Shown: positions 1 through 5,212 of the stretch, in pieces | Layout of the letters: each line of letters starts with the position of its first letter | Numbering within the stretch: position 1 is the stretch's first letter | Assembly: GCA_013140415.1 (NCBI GenBank) | Contig: JABFSW010000059.1 | Location: forward strand, 1 to 5,331 | Direction: 5' to 3' | Length of the DNA: 5,331 nucleotides | Source: Nitrosarchaeum sp. | Lineage (GTDB): Archaea; Thermoproteota; Nitrososphaeria; Nitrososphaerales; Nitrosopumilaceae | Translations under genes and position numbers: made by a program | Notes under the pieces: model-generated | Told to the model about the DNA's origin: nothing | Seen by the model: the letters and a program-made list of their open reading frames with translations, nothing else | Databases searched by the model: none

Positions 1-273
1 ATATAATATTGCACCAAGCATAACTATAGCTAACATCGATGCAGAAATTCGCGTAAATATACCTACAATTAACAATATTCCTGGTATCATCTCTGCTAAT
101 GCAATTGGTATTTGCATCTCCGGAGGAAATCCTAATTGTCCTGTTAGAAATCCACCAAATCCTGGATTTAGTTTTCCTGAACCATGTACTATGAAAATTA
201 TTCCTATTGCAGATCTGATGCCCCAATTTGTAATATCATTTAATTTTGTATTGTGAATACTGGCTTCGGTCAA
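1..273 (-). CDS. DoxX-family membrane protein, N-terminal part (runs off the left edge)
   Basis: The minus-strand frame is open from a TTG at 273-271 to the window edge, giving 91 residues. The protein has a short polar N-terminus (MTEASIHNTKLNDITNW), then a hydrophobic segment at about 18-31 ending in VHGSGKL (29-35), a Gly/Phe-rich loop GFGGFLTGQLGFPP (38-51), and two further hydrophobic segments (about 55-73 and 76-91) joined by the GIFTR turn (71-75). The pattern R-IG-IF--HG-GKL...AE--PG-LL--G-FTR is typical of DoxX/DoxD-like four-helix membrane proteins; the fourth helix would lie outside the window. Such proteins are often linked to quinone- or thiol-related redox reactions at the membrane, but the substrate here cannot be read. 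No in-frame ATG exists between the upstream TAA (309-307) and the conserved region, so TTG 273 is the best start. There is no Shine-Dalgarno; a TATA-like box about 30 nt upstream suggests a nearly leaderless mRNA. The family call is firm, the start less so. Confidence 0.82.
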   Translation of the reverse strand, partial: MTEASIHNTKLNDITNWGIRSAIGIIFIVHGSGKLNPGFGGFLTGQLGFPPEMQIPIALAEMIPGILLIVGIFTRISASMLAIVMLGAILY

Positions 274-296
274 TACAAGATTTTGTTTCTTAGTGT

Positions 297-310
297 ATAA
301 AATATTTTAT
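297..310. promoter_or_regulatory. Palindromic TATA-like element between divergent doxX-like and psmB genes
   Basis: ATAAAATATTTTAT is a perfect 14-bp palindrome, so it presents the same AT-rich box to both strands. On the minus strand its centre is about 30 nt before the doxX-like TTG, a usable distance for an archaeal TATA box with a very short leader. On the plus strand it is about 66 nt before the psmB ATG, which would give a leader of some 40 nt. The purine-rich stretch beside it on the minus strand (CAAAAAACAAG) could serve as a BRE. The palindrome is directly visible; promoter function is inference. Confidence 0.5.
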
Positions 311-340
311 CTTGTTTTTTGTATCTAAAAGGAGAAAGCC

Positions 341-349
341 CTTTATTAT
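341..349 (+). promoter_or_regulatory. Candidate TATA box for leaderless psmB transcription
   Basis: CTTTATTAT is centred about 25 nt before the ATG at 370 and follows a purine-rich stretch (GGAGAAAG, 331-338) that could act as BRE. This spacing puts the expected transcription start at or next to the ATG, the usual arrangement for leaderless archaeal genes. It competes with the 297-310 box as the psmB promoter; mapping of 5' ends would decide. Confidence 0.4.
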
Positions 350-369
350 GCTCTGAAATCATTTCAAAT

Positions 370-963
370 ATGTCCATGTACATGCCAGGCGCAACGGCTG
401 TAGGAATTACTTTTAATGGAGGTATAGTTCTTGCAAGTGAAAAAAGGATCGCGTTTGGGAATTTTCTTGTAAGCAAGTCTACAAAAAAGACTTTTTCAAT
501 CACCTCAAAAGTGGGAGCAACATGTGCTGGGCTTGTAGCTGATATGCAAATTTTAACATTACAAATTGCAGCACTTGCAAAAATTAGAAAAATGGAACTC
601 AAAAGAGATGTTCCACCAAACACTGTAGCTAAAATGATGTCAAATATGATGTATGAACGAAGATACTTTCCATTATTGACTCAGGTCATTGTTGGCGGTG
701 TAGTTGACAAGCCTATCATGTATACTCTTGACCCATTAGGTTCTGTTCTTCCTGATGAATATGCTGCAGTTGGAACTGGTGCTGAAATGGCATTGGGTGT
801 TTTGGATCCTCAATTCAAACCAAACATGACTCAAGAAGAAGCAATAGACTTAGCAAAAAGAGCTGTTCGCTCTGCAGCACTTAGAGATTCTGCAAGCGGT
901 GATGGACTTGATATACTTGTTATCACTAAAGATGGCACCAAAGAATTCACAGAAAAAATCTAG
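370..963 (+). CDS. psmB: 20S proteasome beta subunit, predicted non-catalytic (Thr1 to Ala)
   Basis: This 197-aa protein is a full-length archaeal proteasome beta subunit, part of the cytoplasmic 20S core that degrades unfolded or tagged proteins. It aligns without gaps at the N-terminus with the Thermoplasma beta subunit as I recall it (offset 7): G7 is the -1 Gly, then A8-T-A-V-G-I matches T1-T-T-V-G-I, E24 matches residue 17, K40 matches Lys33, T136 matches Ser129, and D173/S176 in RDSASGDG match Asp166/Ser169. The catalytic Thr1 is therefore Ala, so neither self-processing nor peptide hydrolysis is expected; the seven-residue N-terminus probably stays on. Crenarchaea and Thaumarchaeota typically carry a second, active beta, so this one likely acts as a structural or regulatory partner. 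ATG 370 was chosen because MSMYMPGATAVG fits the short pre-Thr segment of the family. A TTG at 319 would add 17 residues with no family match. Confidence 0.93.
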   Translation: MSMYMPGATAVGITFNGGIVLASEKRIAFGNFLVSKSTKKTFSITSKVGATCAGLVADMQILTLQIAALAKIRKMELKRDVPPNTVAKMMSNMMYERRYFPLLTQVIVGGVVDKPIMYTLDPLGSVLPDEYAAVGTGAEMALGVLDPQFKPNMTQEEAIDLAKRAVRSAALRDSASGDGLDILVITKDGTKEFTEKI

Positions 964-991
964 TCCACTATAAAGCAAATCTATGATTCTA

Positions 992-1010
992 TTGTATTTG
1001 GATTATACAA
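992..1010. repeat. Small inverted repeat in the convergent psmB / PUA gap
   Basis: TTGTAT (992-997) and ATACAA (1005-1010) are separated by seven bases in the 58-bp gap between two converging genes. A second pair, TCTAGT (959-964, overlapping the psmB stop) and ACTAGA (1011-1016), flanks it. These could fold in either transcript near the 3' end, but no clear T-run follows on either strand, so a terminator cannot be claimed. Nothing else is seen in this gap. Confidence 0.25.
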
Positions 1011-1021
1011 ACTAGAGTAAG

Positions 1022-1498
1022 TCAATCATAAATCGTCTTTCCTATTTCCCAAAACTTATCTGAAATGTAATGCATATTTTTTACAATTTCTCCTTTTTCC
1101 ATATTTTCTAATTCTGAACTTGAAACAAGAGATTTTCCAACTGCAAGAAATTTATGCTGTGATTCCTCAATAATGCAAACTATCTTTTCTTTTTCAAATT
1201 CGTTGTGGCTTTTGATTCCAGGCCTCATCACATTTGCTCCTTTACACATAAACTTCACTGCTCCCATGTCTACTGTCACATGAGGAAATTTTTCAAGCAA
1301 CTGTGTTTCTGATAAAAATGGTAGATACTCATCATTAATCTTTAAAATTTTTATTCCTTGACCTGTGATTATCTGTGCTTCATCTGCAATTTGGTGTACT
1401 TTGAGGTTCTTTATTTTTGGAAATTCTATTCTCCACTTTTCTGAGACTGTTTTTAGTAGATCTGCTGTCTCACTTTTTGAGATCAAATTGGATTTCAA
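1022..1498 (-). CDS. MCT-1/Tma20-like PUA-domain RNA-binding protein
   Basis: This 158-aa protein has an N-terminal pre-PUA region (about 1-75, including VHQIADEAQIITGQGIKILK) and a C-terminal PUA domain (about 77-155). The domain carries HVTVDMGAVKFMCKGANVMRPGI (72-95 region), a QHKFLAVGKSLVSSSELENMEKG stretch and a final MHYISDKFWEIG. The order and wording closely follow eukaryotic MCTS1/Tma20, which binds the small ribosomal subunit with DENR and acts in reinitiation and recycling; the archaeal version is inferred to bind rRNA or tRNA in translation, unproven here. The frame stays open upstream inside hom, to an ATG at 1645, but that stretch has no family match. TTG 1498 overlaps the hom stop in a TTGA (1498-1495), an arrangement that favours translational coupling, and gives the expected length. 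TTG 1486 is an alternative start. The gene is last in the minus-strand block. Confidence 0.85.
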   Translation of the reverse strand: MKSNLISKSETADLLKTVSEKWRIEFPKIKNLKVHQIADEAQIITGQGIKILKINDEYLPFLSETQLLEKFPHVTVDMGAVKFMCKGANVMRPGIKSHNEFEKEKIVCIIEESQHKFLAVGKSLVSSSELENMEKGEIVKNMHYISDKFWEIGKTIYD

Positions 1499-2505
1499 AT
1501 TTTTGCAATCTCTTGTCTGATGTCTAACAAATCTCTGAGGATAGAACTTGCTGTTTCCATTCCACCTGCTCCTTTTCCAATAATCGTTTGAGTGCCAGAA
1601 TGTTCTGATGTAAATGCAATTGCGTTTAATGTTCCATTGACACACAATGGATCATCTACCGATACTTCTTTTGGTTCTACTATCAGCTCTTTATTGCATG
1701 AAGCAATTAATTTTACAGCACAATTGTTTTTGCTTGCTTTTTTAATATCTTCTGTTGTTACGTTGCGTATTCCTTTACATTTGATATCTGGCATTGTCAC
1801 TTTCATGTCCATGACCCAATTTGCAAGAATTACTAATTTTGCAGCTGCATCCAATCCATCCAAATCTAATGATTCATCTGCTTCGACATACCCTTTGTCT
1901 TTTGCATCTTTTAAAGCAGTAACAAATGATAACCCATTTGCCATATTTGTTAAAATATAATTTGTCGTTCCATTTAGGATACCTGAAAAAGACATTATTC
2001 TTTCACCCCTGAGACTATTTTTTGCATAATCCAAAATTGGTGTTCCTCCACCTACGGTTCCACTAAACTTGAAGATGACTTGATTGTAAGTTGCTAGTTC
2101 CATTAATGATGGAAATGCTAATGCTAACGGACCTTTGTTTACAGATATTACATGCATTCTTCTTTTCATTGCAGTTGTTATGTGAGTCATTCCTGGTTCT
2201 GCATCTTTGTAATTGCTAGCAGTAGTCTCAATTACAACATCTGCATCTAAATTCTTGATCATGTCTATTCCTGACATGTTATTTTTTGTGTTAGCATAGT
2301 TTTTTACGGTTCCAAATTTTTTCTTAACTTCTATCAGTCTTTCTAATTCCAGTCCTGATGTATCTACAGCACTACCTTTACTATCAAAGACACCTACAAC
2401 TCGTGGTTTTAATCCATATTTTGCATAAAGATCCTCTGATCTTGAATCAAATAATTTTACCAAGCTTTGACCAACAACGCCAAACCCGCAAAGTATTATT
2501 CTCAA
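1495..2505 (-). CDS. hom: Homoserine dehydrogenase
   Basis: The enzyme reduces aspartate semialdehyde to homoserine with NAD(P)H, the branch to threonine and methionine, in the cytoplasm. At 336 aa it is the short monofunctional form, with no aspartokinase and no C-terminal ACT domain, so allosteric threonine control through ACT is not expected. The N-terminal Rossmann fold has GFGVVG at 7-12; SVNKGPLA (121-128) holds the active-site K124; GTVGGGTPI (149-157) and GILNGTTNYI (175-184) are family hallmarks; GYVEADESLDLDGLDAAAK (205-223) supplies E208, D214, D219 and K223, matching the yeast enzyme's substrate and catalytic residues; GKGAGG (310-315) closes the nucleotide site. The start is a TTG with a purine-rich AAGGAAAGAAGGAAT just upstream, and LCGFGVVG begins at residue 5, as normal. 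It overlaps the PUA gene by 4 nt and lies 24 nt after a possible 38-aa gene. Confidence 0.95.
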   Translation of the reverse strand: MRIILCGFGVVGQSLVKLFDSRSEDLYAKYGLKPRVVGVFDSKGSAVDTSGLELERLIEVKKKFGTVKNYANTKNNMSGIDMIKNLDADVVIETTASNYKDAEPGMTHITTAMKRRMHVISVNKGPLALAFPSLMELATYNQVIFKFSGTVGGGTPILDYAKNSLRGERIMSFSGILNGTTNYILTNMANGLSFVTALKDAKDKGYVEADESLDLDGLDAAAKLVILANWVMDMKVTMPDIKCKGIRNVTTEDIKKASKNNCAVKLIASCNKELIVEPKEVSVDDPLCVNGTLNAIAFTSEHSGTQTIIGKGAGGMETASSILRDLLDIRQEIAKI

Positions 2506-2520
2506 ATTCCTTCTTTCCTT
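2506..2520 (-). promoter_or_regulatory. Purine-rich ribosome binding site supporting the hom TTG start
   Basis: On the minus strand AAGGAAAGAAGGAAT runs directly up to the TTG at 2505. It contains two AAGGAA-like cores, one about 4 and one about 12 nt from the start. This is the clearest Shine-Dalgarno-like stretch in the minus-strand block and supports internal translation of hom from a polycistronic mRNA and use of the TTG codon. Confidence 0.55.
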
Positions 2521-2529
2521 TCTGATTTG

Positions 2530-2646
2530 TTATTGTGGCTCATTTCTTTTCTTTGATTTTCTTATCATTGGCTGTGTTTTATTAATAATTTTTGAATACT
2601 CTTGGTTCATGTGCTCACAAGTGACTACTGTTATTTTTTTACTCAT
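2530..2646 (-). CDS. Possible 38-aa small basic protein overlapping the msrB stop
   Basis: An ATG at 2646-2644 opens a 38-codon frame ending with TAA at 2532-2530. It begins [20 protein letters not shown] and ends with a basic tail rich in Lys and Arg ([10 protein letters not shown]). The start overlaps the last 8 nt of msrB (ATGAGTAA), a layout typical of coupled genes, and the ORF fills nearly all of the 133-bp space between msrB and hom, leaving 24 nt that hold the hom ribosome site. A second ATG sits immediately upstream (2649). I recognise no family; there is one Cys (C10) and no membrane segment. A non-coding spacer remains possible, as a frame this short can occur by chance. Its function is unknown. 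Confidence 0.4.
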   Translation of the reverse strand: MSKKITVVTCEHMNQEYSKIINKTQPMIRKSKKRNEPQ

Positions 2647-3040
2647 CATTCTTGTCAAGGTCAAGTGAAATCGAGTTAATACAGTATCTAAGATTGGTTG
2701 GTTTTGGCCCATCATCAAAAACATGACCTAAATGTGCGCCACATTTCTTACAGTTTACCTCTGTGCGTACCATCCCATAATCTGTGTCTGATATGTATTC
2801 TATTTTTTCATCTGACAGAGGTTGCCAAAAACTTGGCCATCCAGAACCTGAATCATATTTTGTATCTGATTTGAACAATGTTTCTCCACAGCAGATACAC
2901 TTGTAAGTGCCTTTTTCTTTATTATTGTAATATTTTCCAGTAAATGGCGGTTCCGTCCCCTTGTTGATACACACCTCGAATTGTTCAGGTGTCAATGTGT
3001 CTTTCCATTCTTTGGGTGTTTTTACAATTTTATCTGTCAT
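2639..3040 (-). CDS. msrB: Peptide methionine (R)-S-oxide reductase
   Basis: MsrB reduces the R form of methionine sulfoxide in proteins, repairing oxidative damage in the cytoplasm, usually with thioredoxin as donor. The 133-aa protein is full length. [21 protein letters not shown] (17-37) is the family N-terminus. The structural zinc site is complete: C48/C51 (CICC) and C97/C100 (CKKC). GWPSFW (67-72), [10 protein letters not shown] (103-112) and RYCINS (118-123) follow, with C120 as the catalytic Cys. The position that often holds the resolving Cys (DSGCGWPSF in many members) is Ser here (S66), so resolution must use another Cys, perhaps C24, or a direct thiol donor. The ATG start gives a normal N-terminus. 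It lies 35 nt after the ThyX-like gene, with a weak TATA-like stretch in that gap, and overlaps a possible small gene downstream. Confidence 0.95.
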   Translation of the reverse strand: MTDKIVKTPKEWKDTLTPEQFEVCINKGTEPPFTGKYYNNKEKGTYKCICCGETLFKSDTKYDSGSGWPSFWQPLSDEKIEYISDTDYGMVRTEVNCKKCGAHLGHVFDDGPKPTNLRYCINSISLDLDKNDE

Positions 3041-3061
3041 GTCTCTATTCGCTTTTGATTG

Positions 3062-3075
3062 TATTAGAATATTTT
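3062..3075 (-). promoter_or_regulatory. Weak TATA-like box ahead of msrB
   Basis: The 35-nt gap between the ThyX-like stop and msrB reads AAAATATTCTAATAC on the minus strand, centred 25-30 nt before the msrB ATG. There is no convincing Shine-Dalgarno before msrB, so a leaderless internal promoter giving separate msrB-hom-PUA transcription is possible. AT-rich sequence makes such matches common, so this is tentative. Confidence 0.28.
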
Positions 3076-4713
3076 CTATTTTTTAAGGTTCTTTCTTTTC
3101 TCTTCAGACCTTTTTTCTGATTCGAATCTTTCCAAGTCATATTCTTTTAAATCCACAAATTTCATTATTTTGCTCAAGTTGGGATGAATTCTGTTGATCT
3201 CTTTGAACATTTGCTGTGCAACTCGTCTGTAATCAATGTGTCCTTGCGGAACAGTTCTTAATTCTATTAAATGACATGCCTCTCTAAGATTAAATTTCAT
3301 AAAATATGGATAGTTGTAGGCAAAGTTAACAACATACTGCCCCTGCTCTGGATACTTTTTTCTGATTTTATCGAATGTTTGTTTTGTTTTCTCCATGCAT
3401 TCTCTATAGTCTTTTTCAATTCCTAGAATTTTGATTTCATTTGGAATGTTATACCCATGATCTGTTGTTAGCAATTGTCTTTCTAATGTAAGTGCTCGAT
3501 GTCTGTGAAAATCTCTGAACATTCCAAAATTATTGAGTAAATCAAATGTATAGTATACACTTTCAAATGCCCTTGATGGTCGATGACGTCGATTTTTACG
3601 CAAATTTGTAAATGCACTGATTATTTTTCTTTTCTTTTCATCTGATAATTTTTTTACTTGCTGCATGATAATGTTATAAGATGTACTTGGAGATTGTTCA
3701 TAGATTATACTTGTAATAATTTTGTCTATTGCTGTTTTTTCTGATTCATAATCAACTAGTTGTGTTCTTACTCCTGAAATTATTTTTGGTTTGATCTCTT
3801 TTGTTACTATTTTTGATGTTTTTTTGAGCTGTTGGAGATAATTTTGAAATGCTTTTCCGTATTTATCATCTGCTCTTCTAACGAAAGCTCTGATGGTAGT
3901 GTCAAGCTCTTTTTTGATTTTTGAGGCTAAATCTTGCTCTTCTTCAAGTCCTGATGACGCAAGTACTGTAAGGAGATACTCAAAAGCACGTCCGTTTCCT
4001 GTAATTCCTACATTAGTTAATGTGGATGCTGGCAAAAGTCCACGTAAAATATCTAATGCTTTTGCTTTTGTAGATCCATTGTAAATCATATTTGCCGATT
4101 TGATGTCATTTTCTTCTTTTAATTTGGAAAATGATTTTTCTGTTCCATCTTTTGAATCCTTAAAAGTATATTTCTCAATTTGGTATTTTTCTCGTATGTA
4201 CTTTACCATAGGTTCGATATTTTTTGAATAAATCTCAAATGAAAAATTACATGTGTCTAAATACAAATCTCCAAATTTTGACTTCATTAATACTGGTTCT
4301 CTATAGAATCTATATTGTCCATTTATTTTTTTATTCCATGCTACATATCTTGATGATTTCTCTAAATATGATAATCCTATTCTTCTATCTTCGATTTTCT
4401 TAACTGCAATATTTGAGAGCCCCTCAATTGCAATTTGGGCTTCACCTAGTTCTGCAACTGAATCATCTCCATATTCTAAGAGTACGCGGTTGTAAAACTC
4501 CTCCCCTCTGTTTTTATTTTGTAGAAATTCATCTAAAAATATTCTACGCATGGTTTTGTCTGTTCTGCTATACCTTGACATCAATGCACCTCGATCAACT
4601 TGTCTTGGTGTGATTATTGCAAAGACATTGTCCTCCGTATTTGAAAAATGATTAGAAAGAATCTCTTTTTCTTTAGTTGAAAATTCTGACAATACGTTTG
4701 TCAAGTTTTTCAA
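3076..4713 (-). CDS. Tandem-domain ThyX-superfamily protein, function uncertain
   Basis: At 545 aa this is about twice the length of a flavin-dependent thymidylate synthase (ThyX, roughly 220-260 aa) and appears to hold two ThyX-like domains. Repeat 1 (about 30-275) has [20 protein letters not shown] (81-100), matching the ThyX 'H-SV-EH--F-F-IEGVSR' stretch, then [14 protein letters not shown] (110-123) at the ThyX signature position (RHRxxSxxxxSxRY), and [23 protein letters not shown] (226-248), resembling 'LP-----M--NARELLHFL'; the later LR...AQ-EIR part is lost. Repeat 2 (about 335-520) has [33 protein letters not shown] (402-413) and [25 protein letters not shown] (475-499), close to the ThyX C-terminus. 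The C-terminal tail is highly charged. Neither copy keeps the full signature, so dUMP methylation should not be assumed; a related flavin or nucleotide/RNA activity is possible. The TTG start is the first possible, as TAA precedes it directly. It follows the 94-aa gene by 11 nt. Confidence 0.72.
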   Translation of the reverse strand: MKNLTNVLSEFSTKEKEILSNHFSNTEDNVFAIITPRQVDRGALMSRYSRTDKTMRRIFLDEFLQNKNRGEEFYNRVLLEYGDDSVAELGEAQIAIEGLSNIAVKKIEDRRIGLSYLEKSSRYVAWNKKINGQYRFYREPVLMKSKFGDLYLDTCNFSFEIYSKNIEPMVKYIREKYQIEKYTFKDSKDGTEKSFSKLKEENDIKSANMIYNGSTKAKALDILRGLLPASTLTNVGITGNGRAFEYLLTVLASSGLEEEQDLASKIKKELDTTIRAFVRRADDKYGKAFQNYLQQLKKTSKIVTKEIKPKIISGVRTQLVDYESEKTAIDKIITSIIYEQSPSTSYNIIMQQVKKLSDEKKRKIISAFTNLRKNRRHRPSRAFESVYYTFDLLNNFGMFRDFHRHRALTLERQLLTTDHGYNIPNEIKILGIEKDYRECMEKTKQTFDKIRKKYPEQGQYVVNFAYNYPYFMKFNLREACHLIELRTVPQGHIDYRRVAQQMFKEINRIHPNLSKIMKFVDLKEYDLERFESEKRSEEKRKNLKK

Positions 4714-4724
4714 TTATTAATAGT

Positions 4725-5009
4725 CTATTTCTTTTTTCCAATTTGTATTAGATCGGGAGCATGATTTTTTTCCATCCCTTTTGTCTGCCATCTTAGTAGT
4801 ACCTCTTTGAATGCATTTGCATCTGATTCGTTTTCTGTATACATTAATGCAGTTACCCATCTGCCTTTTCCTGCTTTTCCGCCCACGGAATTCATCCAAA
4901 AATTGCTTGGCAGTGTTTCCATGGCTTTGTTGTTTGGTTCTTTTGTAATCTCTAGCCATCTTTTTGCTACAAAATTCAAAATTTGTTCTAATTCCTCTCT
5001 CTGTATCAT
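4725..5009 (-). CDS. Unrecognised 94-aa protein, first gene of the minus-strand block
   Basis: I do not recognise this protein. The 94-residue frame starts with ATG, has a plausible TATA-like box about 25 nt upstream, and is followed 11 nt later by the ThyX-like gene, all of which support it being real. It opens with an acidic amphipathic helix (REELEQILNFVAKRWLEI, 4-21), has three tryptophans in the second half region (W38, W52, W73), a central glycine/lysine loop GGKAGKGRWVTALMY (43-57), an acidic turn ENESDANAFKEVLLRW (59-73), and a lysine-rich end. There is no cysteine, signal peptide or membrane segment, so a soluble cytoplasmic protein is expected. The GKAGKG loop is not a proper P-loop. 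Its position as the lead gene beside the ThyX-like protein suggests, by inference only, a shared role. An overlapping 80-aa frame in another phase is a shadow. Confidence 0.68.
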   Translation of the reverse strand: MIQREELEQILNFVAKRWLEITKEPNNKAMETLPSNFWMNSVGGKAGKGRWVTALMYTENESDANAFKEVLLRWQTKGMEKNHAPDLIQIGKKK

Positions 5010-5026
5010 GTTGTTTGCTATATGTA

Positions 5027-5040
5027 GTTAAATTTTAAAA
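5027..5040 (-). promoter_or_regulatory. TATA-like box for the 94-aa gene and the operon
   Basis: On the minus strand TTTTAAAATTTAAC lies with its centre about 25 nt before the ATG at 5009. No Shine-Dalgarno is seen in the intervening bases, which fits a leaderless transcript. As the first gene of a tightly packed run of six, this is the best candidate for the main promoter of the block. The repeat-rich segment to its right lies directly upstream of it. Confidence 0.5.
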
Positions 5041-5070
5041 TAAGCATTTCGGGTATTTTTACGCATAAAA

Positions 5071-5102
5071 TCTGACAGATAGTGTCAGATAAAGTGTCAG
5101 AT
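5071..5102. repeat. TGTCAGA repeat cluster (one inverted pair plus direct copy)
   Basis: TCTGACA (5071-5077) forms an inverted pair with TGTCAGA (5083-5089), and the 10-mer AGTGTCAGAT occurs at 5081-5090 and again at 5093-5102, 12 bp later. A further CTGACAC lies at 5164-5170. Sites begin about 30 bp upstream of the candidate operon TATA box, a fitting place for an operator or activator site. Confidence 0.6.
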
Positions 5103-5143
5103 TACATATTTTCTACATTCATGCGTAAACATCACGCCTAAAT

Positions 5144-5163
5144 TTGTTTACAACTGTAAACAA
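5144..5163. repeat. Perfect palindrome TTGTTTACA-AC-TGTAAACAA
   Basis: Two perfect 9-base arms around a 2-base centre. This is the typical size and shape of an operator for a dimeric helix-turn-helix regulator. It shares its core with the palindrome at 5188-5205, whose centre is 43 bp away, about four helical turns, so both would face the same side of the DNA. Confidence 0.62.
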
Positions 5164-5174
5164 CTGACACAAAC

Positions 5175-5182
5175 TGTTAACA
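5175..5182. repeat. Short palindrome TGTTAACA between the two larger ones
   Basis: A perfect 8-bp palindrome lying between the two TGTTTACA palindromes, resembling their arms with one base removed at the centre. Related TGTTTAACA and CGTTTAACA words occur at 5212-5220 and 5253-5261. It may be a variant site for the same or a related protein; at 8 bp in AT-rich DNA chance is possible. Confidence 0.35.
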
Positions 5183-5187
5183 ATCTC

Positions 5188-5205
5188 TGTTTACAAATGT
5201 AAACA
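5188..5205. repeat. Perfect palindrome TGTTTACA-AA-TGTAAACA
   Basis: Two perfect 8-base arms around a 2-base centre, the second copy of the operator-like element found at 5144-5163. The arms are identical while the flanks and centre differ, as expected for a conserved binding site and not a duplicated DNA segment. Confidence 0.62.
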
Positions 5206-5212
5206 AATGTAT

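Noticed and set aside
348..356. Two-codon upstream frame ATG CTC TGA, with GGAG at 331-334 ahead of it, before psmB.
   Set aside because: A two-codon frame is expected often by chance, and the region may not be transcribed if psmB is leaderless.
319..369. Longer psmB start at TTG 319, adding 17 residues.
   Set aside because: The extra residues have no beta-subunit match, lie only about 15 nt after the 297-310 TATA-like box, and ATG 370 gives the expected short pre-Thr1 segment.
270..623. 117-aa minus-strand frame across the psmB N-terminus.
   Set aside because: It is antisense to a well-supported gene and has no recognisable domain; the real minus-strand gene here is the DoxX-like one in another frame.
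1499..1645. N-terminal extension of the PUA protein up to ATG 1645.
   Set aside because: It lies wholly inside hom, has an unnatural Trp/Arg/Cys-rich sequence, and the family begins near TTG 1498.
1592..1960. 122-aa plus-strand frame inside hom.
   Set aside because: Antisense shadow of a strongly conserved enzyme, with a composition typical of reversed coding sequence.
3582..3598. Palindrome-like CGATGACGTCGAT in the ThyX-like gene.
   Set aside because: It lies in a conserved coding stretch rich in Arg and His codons, and no second copy or regulatory context is seen.
4717..4959. 80-aa minus-strand frame overlapping the 94-aa gene.
   Set aside because: Very Lys/Arg/Gln-rich shadow with no promoter or ribosome site of its own; the 94-aa frame has a better-placed TATA-like box and a balanced composition.
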